Origin: Flavobacterium croceum DSM 17960
GTDB lineage: Bacteria > Bacteroidota > Bacteroidia > Flavobacteriales > Flavobacteriaceae
Length of the DNA stretch: 64,000 nucleotides
Direction: 5' to 3'
Assembly: GCF_002917885.1 (NCBI RefSeq)
Contig: NZ_PQNY01000006.1
Coordinates: forward strand, 107,078 to 171,077
The translations under genes were made by a program, and so were the position numbers. Shown here piece by piece: positions 36,192 to 42,813 of the stretch (positions are counted from its first letter, which is position 1; each line of letters starts with the position of its first letter). A model generated the notes under the pieces. It was not told the DNA's origin, did not search any database, and saw only the letters and a list, made by a program, of their open reading frames with translations.

Positions 36192-36303
36192 AGTTTTTAG
36201 TTTTTAAAATAATCTACAAATATAGTAATTATTGAGATATGCCAAGACTTGTAACAAATAATAAAAAAAATGACCGTTTCGTTTGTTATTAAAAAAAATA
36301 GTG

Positions 36304-36311
36304 TAATTTTG
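36304..36311 (+). promoter_or_regulatory. rpmE2 promoter (-33 TTTG at 36282, -7 TAATTTTG)
   Basis: TAATTTTG is preceded by TTTG at 36282-36285 with an 18-base spacer, close to the ideal Bacteroidota promoter. Transcription should begin near 36318, leaving a leader of about 100 bases. Confidence 0.65.
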
Positions 36312-36317
36312 CCAACT

Positions 36318-36419
36318 GATTATTTAAAAATAACCTAAGTAAAAGTTACAACCAGTTAATACCTTTACTAAAAGCATCAAGACTGGGTTGTTTCATAAAA
36401 ATTTAAAAAGATTTACAAA
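36318..36419 (+). ncRNA. Structured 5' leader of rpmE2 (candidate ribosomal-protein leader)
   Basis: The roughly 100-base leader contains CAACCAG (36349-36355), which pairs with CTGGGTTG (36383-36390) leaving one bulged G. AGTAAA (36338-36343) can pair with TTTACT (36364-36369). The two helices interleave, so the leader could form a pseudoknot. Autoregulatory leaders before L31 genes are known in several phyla. I cannot match this one to a defined class. Confidence 0.45.
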
Positions 36420-36671
36420 ATGAGAAAAGGAATTCATCCAGAAAATTACAGATTAGTCGCTTTTAAAGACATGTCAAACGACGATGTTTTTATCACTAAA
36501 TCTACAGTAGAAACCAAAGAAACCATTGTTCACGAAGGAGTTGAATATCCTGTGTACAAAATGGAGATTTCGAGAACCTCTCACCCATTTTATACTGGTA
36601 AATCTAAACTTATCGATACAGCAGGACGTATTGATAAATTCAAAAACAAATACGCAAAATTCTCAAAATAA
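36420..36671 (+). CDS. rpmE2: 50S ribosomal protein L31 type B
   Basis: The 83-residue protein reads [11 protein letters not shown] and then [45 protein letters not shown]. This is the type B L31 without the CxxC zinc ligands of type A, so it does not depend on zinc. It carries an unusually long leader that may bind the protein itself. It is monocistronic with a strong terminator. It is not in an obvious zinc-regulated cluster here. Confidence 0.97.
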   Translation: MRKGIHPENYRLVAFKDMSNDDVFITKSTVETKETIVHEGVEYPVYKMEISRTSHPFYTGKSKLIDTAGRIDKFKNKYAKFSK

Positions 36672-36699
36672 GAGTTACAAGTGTTCAAATTTTAAAGAG

Positions 36700-36728
36700 C
36701 CTTCCTACCAAAATTGGAAGGTTTTTTT
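36700..36728 (+). terminator. Terminator of rpmE2
   Basis: A 6-bp GC-rich stem (36700-36705 with 36716-36721) with possible extra pairs in the loop is followed by seven T. Confidence 0.75.
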
Positions 36729-36785
36729 ATTGCTTATAAGTTTGTACTTTTACATTATTAATCACACCCAATAAACCACAGCAAA

Positions 36786-37958
36786 ATGAACTACATTCTC
36801 TTTGATGGCCCATCTAGAAATGCTTTACTTCCGTTTACCTTTACAAGACCTGTTGCAGAGCTAAGAATAGGTATACTTACTATTCGAGAAAAATGGGAAA
36901 AACATTTAGGCTATACCACAACTACACTTACAGAAGAATATTTATCTGAAAAATATCCTATGGTAGAAGTCGAAGAAAATATCATGATTAATGCTTCTTA
37001 TTTACCCAACGATGTTTTGGTGGCTACTATAAAAAGTTTAGAAAAAAATCAGGCAATTTTTAAAGACGATGAAGTTATAGCCTTTTACACATATAATACA
37101 CAAGAAGAAGTAAATTTTGATGATTATGAAATTATTGATTTGGAAGAAGAATGCATTACAGTACAACATACTTGGGATATTTTTGCCAAAAATGATTTAG
37201 CATTACGAGAAGATTTTGAATTACTTACTCAAGATAGAGTTTCACAACCCATACCAAAATCTGTTAATGTTCTTTCTCCCGAAAATATTTTTATTGAAGA
37301 AGGAGCAAAACTAGAATTTGTTACACTTAATGCTTCTACCGGACCAATTTACATAGGTAAAAATGCTGAAATAATGGAAGGTTCTGTAATACGTGGTCCA
37401 TTTGCACTTGGCGAAGAAGCACAGGTAAAACTAGCCACCAAAATATATGGCGCAACAACAGTTGGCCCTCATTGTCGTGTGGGTGGCGAAATAAACAATT
37501 CTGTTTTGTTTGCCTACTCAAACAAAGGGCATGATGGTTTTTTGGGTAATTCTGTTCTTGGAGAATGGTGTAATATTGGCGCCGATAGTAATAACTCTAA
37601 TTTAAAAAACAATTACGAAGAAGTAAAACTTTGGAGTTACGAAACCGAAAATTTTGCTAAAACAGGTTTGCAATTCTGCGGATTAATGATGGGCGACCAC
37701 AGTAAGTGTGGTATAAACACGATGTTTAACACAGGTACGGTAGTAGGTGTTTCTGCCAATATTTTTGGTAGCGGATTTCCTCGCAACTTTGTACCTAGTT
37801 TTTCATGGGGTGGCGCATCGGGTTTTTCAACTTATTTAACCCATAAAGCTTTTGAAACCGCTCGTATTGTAATGTCTAGACGTCATTTGGATTTTACAGA
37901 ACAAGATGCAAAAATTCTAGAACACGTATTTGAAGAAACAAAAAAATACAGAAAGTAA
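36786..37958 (+). CDS. GlmU-like putative sugar nucleotidyltransferase
   Basis: The 390-residue protein has an N-terminal half starting NYILFDGPSRNALLPFTFTRPVAELRIG, similar to but shorter than nucleotidyltransferase folds. The C-terminal left-handed beta-helix has hexapeptide repeats (IYIGKNAEIMEGSVIRGPFALGEEAQV ... GPHCRVGGEIN). Flavobacterial homologues are labelled GlmU family; whether they transfer uridylyl and acetyl groups is unproven. The catalytic GxGTRM pyrophosphorylase signature of true GlmU is replaced by DGPSRNALLPF, so activity should be tested rather than assumed. It is monocistronic. Confidence 0.8.
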   Translation: MNYILFDGPSRNALLPFTFTRPVAELRIGILTIREKWEKHLGYTTTTLTEEYLSEKYPMVEVEENIMINASYLPNDVLVATIKSLEKNQAIFKDDEVIAFYTYNTQEEVNFDDYEIIDLEEECITVQHTWDIFAKNDLALREDFELLTQDRVSQPIPKSVNVLSPENIFIEEGAKLEFVTLNASTGPIYIGKNAEIMEGSVIRGPFALGEEAQVKLATKIYGATTVGPHCRVGGEINNSVLFAYSNKGHDGFLGNSVLGEWCNIGADSNNSNLKNNYEEVKLWSYETENFAKTGLQFCGLMMGDHSKCGINTMFNTGTVVGVSANIFGSGFPRNFVPSFSWGGASGFSTYLTHKAFETARIVMSRRHLDFTEQDAKILEHVFEETKKYRK

Positions 37959-38000
37959 AATTTTAAAAAAATCTTAAAGTTCCAATATCATTTACAAAAA

Positions 38001-38037
38001 AAGACAAAAACGAATACTTCATTTTTGTCTTTTTTTA
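38001..38037. terminator. Terminator between the GlmU-like and haem lipoprotein genes
   Basis: A 10-bp stem (38001-38010 with 38022-38031) of A-rich and T-rich arms with an 11-base loop and T run, placed between converging genes. Confidence 0.75.
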
Positions 38038-38052
38038 TCTTTTATTCATTAA

Positions 38053-38346
38053 CTATTCAGATAACGTATAAGTTATATAATCAAGTACTTGATATTTTTG
38101 TTCGTCTGTTAAATTTGCTTTTTTGGCCATTCTATTTATAATAGGTTTCCATTCTTCTTGCTTAAAATCTTTTGGACTATAAGCTTTGTGGCATTTAGCA
38201 CAATCATTTTCCATAATTTGTTTTCCACTAGCCAAAGCTTCTCCAGAATACTTTACTCCTCTTATGGGTTGATCTGCTATTTGTTTATTTTTTGATGCAC
38301 AAGATGCAAGAAGAACCATACTCACTAAAAAAACTATTTTTTTCAT
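38053..38346 (-). CDS. Small c-type cytochrome lipoprotein
   Basis: A lipoprotein signal (KKIVFLVSMVLLASC, Cys about 16) is followed by a compact helical domain with the haem c motif CAKCH near residue 50 and a distal Met (NRMAKKANL) that may be the sixth ligand. The total of 97 residues is typical of monohaem class I cytochromes. It probably carries electrons in the periplasm or on the outer membrane. It is the second single-haem lipoprotein in the window. It is followed on this strand by the GlmU-like terminator and has no partner genes. Confidence 0.8.
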   Translation of the reverse strand: MKKIVFLVSMVLLASCASKNKQIADQPIRGVKYSGEALASGKQIMENDCAKCHKAYSPKDFKQEEWKPIINRMAKKANLTDEQKYQVLDYITYTLSE

Positions 38347-38379
38347 TTATTTCAAGTTTTATAATAATTAGGTAAATAT

Positions 38380-38408
38380 AAAAAAACAGCCTAAAAAAAT
38401 TTAGACTG
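38380..38408 (-). terminator. Terminator of the fused peptidyl-prolyl isomerase gene
   Basis: On the minus strand a 9-bp stem (38387-38395 with 38400-38408, one G-T pair) is followed by G and seven T. Confidence 0.65.
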
Positions 38409-38433
38409 CTTGATATAATTTTTATTTTTTTGC

Positions 38434-39366
38434 TTACTTAACATCCATAAGCTCAACATCAAACACCAAAGTAGCATTTGGAGGAATTACACCACCAGCA
38501 CCTTGTGCTCCATAACCTAAATAAGATGGTATTACAAAACGGGCTTTATCTCCTACTTGAAGCAATGCAATACCTTCGTCCCAACCTTCTATAACGTAGC
38601 CTTTTCCTAATGGGAACTCAATAGGTTTTTTACGAGTATATGAAGAGTCAAATACTTTTCCGTTGTCTAAAGCGCCTTGATAATGCACTGAAACTGTCTT
38701 TCCTGCTTCTGCTTTTTTGCCATTTCCTTTTTGGATAATTTTATAACGGAGTCCGCTTTCTGTTTTATCAAAACCAGCAGAAAGTTTTTCAACTGCCTCT
38801 TCTGCTTTTTGTTTTTCTTCTTCCATTCTTTTTAATCGAGAGCCTTCAAAAGTTCTAAAAGCTTCAATGGCATTCCATTTTTGAGCTTCATCACCTACTC
38901 TAATAATTTCTAAACTATCTATAACATCATTTTGAGCTACTGCATCTACCACGTCTTGCCCTTCAACTACATGACCAAAAACGGTATGTTTACCATCTAG
39001 CCATGGCGTAGGAACATGAGTAATAAAAAATTGTGAACCATTGGTACCTGGTCCAGCATTGGCCATAGAAAGAACTCCTGGTTTATCATGTTTTAATTCT
39101 GATACAAACTCGTCGTCAAATTTATATCCCGCATCGCCTGTACCCGTACCTAGAGGACATCCACCTTGTATCATAAAATCGGGAATAACTCTATGAAATT
39201 TAAGTCCATCATAGTATGGTTTTCCCATAGGTTTTGCAGTATTTTCCAATTGTCCTTCTGCCAAAGCAACAAAGTTACCCACAGTGCCTGGTGTTAAATC
39301 ATGAGTTAATTTTACTAAAATAGAACCTTTTGTAGTATTAAATTTTGCGTAAATTCCGTTTTCCAT
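38434..39366 (-). CDS. Fused cyclophilin-FKBP peptidyl-prolyl isomerase
   Basis: Two complete isomerase domains are joined. Residues 1-165 are a cyclophilin with Arg59, Phe64 and Gln67 ([13 protein letters not shown]), Phe113 (SQFFI), Trp122 and His127. A charged coiled helix (170-200) links to an FKBP at 205-310 with Tyr229, Asp240, VIEGW (258-262) and Tyr283/Tyr285. Such dual-family proteins (CFBP) have been described for Flavobacterium. No signal peptide is present, so it works in the cytosol, probably as a folding helper with two active sites. It is monocistronic. Confidence 0.95.
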   Translation of the reverse strand: MENGIYAKFNTTKGSILVKLTHDLTPGTVGNFVALAEGQLENTAKPMGKPYYDGLKFHRVIPDFMIQGGCPLGTGTGDAGYKFDDEFVSELKHDKPGVLSMANAGPGTNGSQFFITHVPTPWLDGKHTVFGHVVEGQDVVDAVAQNDVIDSLEIIRVGDEAQKWNAIEAFRTFEGSRLKRMEEEKQKAEEAVEKLSAGFDKTESGLRYKIIQKGNGKKAEAGKTVSVHYQGALDNGKVFDSSYTRKKPIEFPLGKGYVIEGWDEGIALLQVGDKARFVIPSYLGYGAQGAGGVIPPNATLVFDVELMDVK

Positions 39367-39456
39367 TTGTATTTTAATTTAAAGGAGCAAAGGTAAAATA
39401 TTATTGTGTAATAATTGTATAATTGTATTTTTGAAAATGAATTTAATAAAACTATC

Positions 39457-39906
39457 ATGAATTCTATCTACAACCACAATTCTATAGCTCTTTTAATTGA
39501 TAGAATTGAAAAAATTACGCCCGAAACCAAAGCCTTATGGGGAAAAATGAATGCTGCGCAAATGCTACAACATTGTAAATTGGCTACTGATGTTGCTTTT
39601 GGAAAACAAGACCTTAAAATAAATTTTTTAATGAAAATTTTAGGCAGATTGCTCAAAAAAAAGGTTTTTTATGGTGGTGGATTACAAAAAAATACTCCTA
39701 CTGCAAAAGAATTCATTGTTAATTACAATGTCGATTTTGAGAAAGCAAAACAAGATTTAATCCATAATTTAAACCGATTTGCCAACGAAGGAATAGCATC
39801 TATCAAAGTAATGAACCATCCTTTTTGGGGAAAATTAACTTATGAAGACTGGGACGCTCTACTTTGGAAACATACCAACCATCATTTGGAACAATTTGGA
39901 GTCTAA
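39457..39906 (+). CDS. DUF1569 (DinB-like) protein
   Basis: The start is taken at MNSIYNHNSIALLIDRIEKI; the track's upstream ATG adds 14 unlikely residues. The 149-residue helical protein shows the DUF1569 pattern: LWGKMNAAQMLQHCKLATDVAFG, then MNHPFWGKLTYEDWDALLWKHTNHHLEQFGV. This is a DinB-type four-helix fold with three His (QHC, KHTNHH) able to bind a metal. Some relatives are hydrolases or bacillithiol transferases. The specific role is unknown. Its stop overlaps the start of the next methyltransferase by one base. Confidence 0.85.
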   Translation: MNSIYNHNSIALLIDRIEKITPETKALWGKMNAAQMLQHCKLATDVAFGKQDLKINFLMKILGRLLKKKVFYGGGLQKNTPTAKEFIVNYNVDFEKAKQDLIHNLNRFANEGIASIKVMNHPFWGKLTYEDWDALLWKHTNHHLEQFGV

Positions 39907-40697
39907 TGAAAAATTATATAGAAATAAACAGAAATACTTGGAACAATAAGGTTGCAGTACACGTAGATTCTAATTTTTATGACAATGAAAGTTTTATAAA
40001 AGGAAAATCAACTTTAAACAATATAGAACTCGAACTGTTAGGAAATGTAAAAGATAAATCTATCTTACATCTACAATGCCATTTTGGACAAGATACAATG
40101 TCTCTTGCAAGAATGGGAGCACAAGTAACAGGTATCGATTTATCTGACAAAGCTATAGCAAAAGCCCAAGAACTCAATTTACAACTAGGTTTAAACAGTC
40201 AATATATTTGTTGTGATGTATACGAAACAAGACAACATACAAATGAGTTATTTGATATTGTTTTTAGTAGTTATGGCACTATAGGTTGGCTGCCCGACTT
40301 AGATATATGGGCAAAAGTTATTTCAGATTCTTTAAAGCCAAATGGAATTTTTGTTTTTGCAGAATTTCATCCTGTAGTTTGGATGTTTGATAATGATTTT
40401 AAAGAAGTTTTTTATAGTTATTTTAATACTGAAGAAATCATTGAGGAAGAACAAGGTACTTATGCAGACCGAAATGCCAATATTGAGGCAAAAACCATAA
40501 CTTGGAATCACTCACTAACAGAAGTATTAAATTCTTTGATTAACAATGGTTTGACAATAGAAATTTTTAATGAATATGATTACTCTCCCTACACTTGTTT
40601 TAATAATGTAGAAGAATTTGAAACAAATAAATTTAGAATAAAAAATTTAGGAAACAAAATCCCGATGGTTTATAGTTTAAGAGCAAGAAAAAAGTAA
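39906..40697 (+). CDS. Class I SAM-dependent methyltransferase
   Basis: The 263-residue enzyme starts at the ATG fused to the preceding stop (TAATG), which implies re-initiation. The SAM-binding motif is [32 protein letters not shown]; motif II/III reads [23 protein letters not shown]. The C-terminal half ([21 protein letters not shown]) is the substrate part. Small-molecule methylation is likely, but no substrate can be named. It is translated with the DUF1569 gene. Confidence 0.9.
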   Translation: MKNYIEINRNTWNNKVAVHVDSNFYDNESFIKGKSTLNNIELELLGNVKDKSILHLQCHFGQDTMSLARMGAQVTGIDLSDKAIAKAQELNLQLGLNSQYICCDVYETRQHTNELFDIVFSSYGTIGWLPDLDIWAKVISDSLKPNGIFVFAEFHPVVWMFDNDFKEVFYSYFNTEEIIEEEQGTYADRNANIEAKTITWNHSLTEVLNSLINNGLTIEIFNEYDYSPYTCFNNVEEFETNKFRIKNLGNKIPMVYSLRARKK

Positions 40698-40701
40698 TTT
40701 A

Positions 40702-40709
40702 TATCTTTG
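40702..40709 (+). promoter_or_regulatory. -7 element of trmD
   Basis: TATCTTTG (TAnnTTTG) ends four bases before the trmD ATG, so the trmD transcript may be nearly leaderless. Confidence 0.5.
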
Positions 40710-40713
40710 CCTT

Positions 40714-41394
40714 ATGAGAATAGATATTATTACGGTTTTACCCGAATTATTAAAAAGTCCGTTTGAGGCTTCTATTATGAAACGTGCTATAGAAAAAGGC
40801 ATTGTAGAAGTGTATTTTCATAACCTAAGAGATTACACCACAGATAAACGCCGTACTATAGACGATTATCAGTTTGGAGGTGGCGCTGGCATGGTAATGA
40901 TGATTGAGCCTATAGACAAATGTATTTCTAAATTAAAGCTAGAGCGCGATTATGACGACATTATCTATATGACTCCAGATGGAGAAACATTAAACCAAAA
41001 AATGGCTAATACTGTTTCTTTACAAAAAAATATTATTATTCTTTGCGGACATTATAAGGGTGTAGATCAGCGTGTTCGCGATCACTTTATTACACGGGAA
41101 GTTTCTATTGGAGATTATGTGCTAAGTGGTGGAGAAATTGGAGCCATTGTGTTTTGTGATGCTATTATAAGGCTTATTCCTGGTGTTTTGAGTGATGAAA
41201 CCTCTGCTCTTACCGATAGTTTTCAAGATAATTTACTTTCGCCTCCTATATATACTAGACCCGCTAATTACAACGGTTGGGAAGTACCCGATGTTCTCTT
41301 GAGCGGTCATTTTGCTAATATTGAAAAATGGCGTGAAGAAAAAGCATACGAACATACCCTAAATAGAAGACCTGATCTTCTTGACGAGTCTTAA
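40714..41394 (+). CDS. trmD: tRNA (guanine37-N1)-methyltransferase TrmD
   Basis: TrmD methylates G37 next to the anticodon and prevents frameshifting. It uses the trefoil knot found in the [13 protein letters not shown] start, [12 protein letters not shown], and the knot segment [29 protein letters not shown]. The catalytic Asp lies in DESFQDN-like text, here [10 protein letters not shown]. At 226 residues its length is normal. It lies directly before rplS, as in many bacteria (the rpsP-rimM-trmD-rplS order), but rpsP and rimM are not here and a repeat separates it from rplS. Confidence 0.97.
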   Translation: MRIDIITVLPELLKSPFEASIMKRAIEKGIVEVYFHNLRDYTTDKRRTIDDYQFGGGAGMVMMIEPIDKCISKLKLERDYDDIIYMTPDGETLNQKMANTVSLQKNIIILCGHYKGVDQRVRDHFITREVSIGDYVLSGGEIGAIVFCDAIIRLIPGVLSDETSALTDSFQDNLLSPPIYTRPANYNGWEVPDVLLSGHFANIEKWREEKAYEHTLNRRPDLLDES

Positions 41395-41466
41395 AGTCGA
41401 ATGGCAAAAGTCTTAAAGTCTTTTTCTAAAAAACTTTCGACTTTTGACTTGCAACTTTCGACTTAA
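41391..41466. repeat. Imperfect inverted/direct repeat between trmD and rplS
   Basis: AAGTCGAA at 41394 is mirrored twice by TTCGACTT, at 41436-41443 and 41457-41464. CAAAAGTC at 41405 pairs with GACTTTTG at 41439. The outermost arms (41391-41401 with 41457-41466) match with one base missing. Similar GACTTT-type blocks are familiar from flavobacterial spacers. The element can fold as a long hairpin between the two genes. Its right end supplies the -33 TTG of rplS. Confidence 0.6.
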
Positions 41467-41470
41467 TTTG

Positions 41471-41478
41471 TATCTTTG
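41471..41478 (+). promoter_or_regulatory. rplS promoter (-33 TTG at 41449, -7 TATCTTTG)
   Basis: TATCTTTG is preceded by TTG at 41449-41451 with a 19-base spacer, the ideal Bacteroidota arrangement. Transcription should begin near 41484. Confidence 0.65.
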
Positions 41479-41483
41479 CACCC

Positions 41484-41552
41484 AATTTTGGATTAACCTC
41501 TGACGAAAACCGTGAATGTTAGTCTGATTATCAACAATTTAAAACATAAATC
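41484..41552 (+). ncRNA. L19 ribosomal-protein leader candidate
   Basis: The leader of about 69 bases folds on a 10-bp stem (41488-41497 with 41518-41527, three G-T pairs). A small inner hairpin (ACG with CGT around AAAAC) lies inside it. A leader class upstream of L19 in flavobacteria is described in the literature; position and size fit it. I cannot test the covariation here. Confidence 0.6.
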
Positions 41553-41906
41553 ATGGCAGATTTAATTAAATTTGTACAAGACGAATTTGTAACAAAAAAA
41601 GATTTCCCAACTTTTGGAGCAGGTGATACAATCACTGTGTATTATGAAATTAAAGAGGGTGAAAAAACAAGAACTCAGTTTTTTAAAGGTGTTGTTATTC
41701 AACGTAAAGGAGCTGGTTTAACAGAAACTTTCACTATCCGTAAAATGAGTGGCGCTGTAGGTGTAGAACGTATCTTCCCTATCAATATGCCTGCATTACA
41801 AAAAATTGAAGTAAATCAATATGGTAAAGTTCGTAGAGCTCGTATCTATTACTTTAGAGAACTTACTGGTAAAAAAGCAAAAATCAAAGAAAGAAGAAGA
41901 AGATAA
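41553..41906 (+). CDS. rplS: 50S ribosomal protein L19
   Basis: The 117-residue protein reads FPTFGAGDTITVYYEI, then GEKTRTQFFKGVVIQRKGAGLTETFTIRKMS, VGVERIFPINMPALQKIEV, and the basic end AKIKERRRR. This is L19 throughout. It lies at the 30S-50S interface. It has its own promoter, structured leader and terminator, which implies independent and probably autoregulated expression, in contrast to operons where it follows trmD directly. Confidence 0.98.
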   Translation: MADLIKFVQDEFVTKKDFPTFGAGDTITVYYEIKEGEKTRTQFFKGVVIQRKGAGLTETFTIRKMSGAVGVERIFPINMPALQKIEVNQYGKVRRARIYYFRELTGKKAKIKERRRR

Positions 41907-41928
41907 TTCTCATTCTTTTTGTAAAAAT

Positions 41929-41957
41929 AAAAGTCCCATGTTTGGGACTTTTTTTAT
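41929..41957. terminator. Terminator between rplS and converging gene
   Basis: A perfect 10-bp stem (41929-41938 with 41943-41952), 4-nt loop and T run on the + strand. An A run flanks it on the other side. Confidence 0.85.
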
Positions 41958-41983
41958 TTTATGGCGTAATTATATTAATAGTA

Positions 41984-42685
41984 TTACTCTTTTTTCTCCA
42001 GTTCTTCTTTTACCAGTATTACTTTTGCCTTAACTCCTGTTGCTAAATTCCATTTATTGGAAGTAACCAATTTTCCTTTATCATCAAAAACTACAAACTG
42101 AGCAGTATTTGGCCCTGATTCGCCTTGATTAAGCGCTTCAAACTCAACTTTATTAAAACCTGGTTGTAATACCAAAAATAGTTCTTTGTATTGTACATCA
42201 AGCAACAAACTTTCAATAACAACCTTATCATTTACCCAAATTCTAACCAAATCACCATCTGGCGCTTCGTGATCTCTACAGGCAATACGCACACTTTTTG
42301 TAGCCGTTCTAAACTCACCCAAATACGTTTCACTCATAAATTTTTGATTACTTTCTCCGTTGCCTCCTTTATTGTATTTTTCGGTATAAATTTCAGAAGG
42401 ATTGCGCACATCATTGGGCGTAGTACTAGGTTGTATACCTACTTGAGGGGTGTTAAGGTATTTGTTGAATACTTCATTAGGGTCTTTAATGTACTGACTT
42501 TTGTATTCTATTTTTGCTTCTTGAGAAACTTTAGGTTTCTCTGCCAACATAGTAGCTCTTTTTTTACTAAACTTTTGAGGCATGGCTTCAATCGTTTGTT
42601 TTTTCTTTTTGGAAAACTCATATTGCGAATACCCAGCATGAGTTGCACTAAAAAACAAAATGGTAAGTAAAAAAAACTTTCTCAT
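41984..42685 (-). CDS. Secreted protein of unknown function
   Basis: The 233-residue product begins with a signal peptide (KFFLLTILFFSATHAGYSQ). A basic low-complexity stretch (EFSKKKKQTIEAMPQKFSKKRATMLAEKPK) follows, then a folded C-terminal beta-rich domain with ETYLGEFRTATKSVRIACRDHEAPDGDLVRIWVNDKVV and FNKVEFEALNQGESGPNTAQFVVFDD. The DHEAPDGDLVRIWVND segment reads like a jelly-roll or Ig-type strand series. I recognise no family name. There is no lipobox and no T9SS C-terminal domain, so it is periplasmic or released. It stands alone. Confidence 0.7.
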   Translation of the reverse strand: MRKFFLLTILFFSATHAGYSQYEFSKKKKQTIEAMPQKFSKKRATMLAEKPKVSQEAKIEYKSQYIKDPNEVFNKYLNTPQVGIQPSTTPNDVRNPSEIYTEKYNKGGNGESNQKFMSETYLGEFRTATKSVRIACRDHEAPDGDLVRIWVNDKVVIESLLLDVQYKELFLVLQPGFNKVEFEALNQGESGPNTAQFVVFDDKGKLVTSNKWNLATGVKAKVILVKEELEKKE

Positions 42686-42813
42686 GTAATTTCAATAAAA
42701 AGTAAAAATAACCAATAATTGCAAAACTTATGCCAACTTAACCATAGATTAACATTTGATTATTTTTTAATATGAGTTTTATAATTGAAATTTGCAATCT
42801 CAAACTTATAGAT

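Noticed and set aside
42686..42813. TPP riboswitch ahead of the receptor/thiN operon
   Set aside because: The conserved CUGAGA and ACCUGA blocks of a thi-box are absent.
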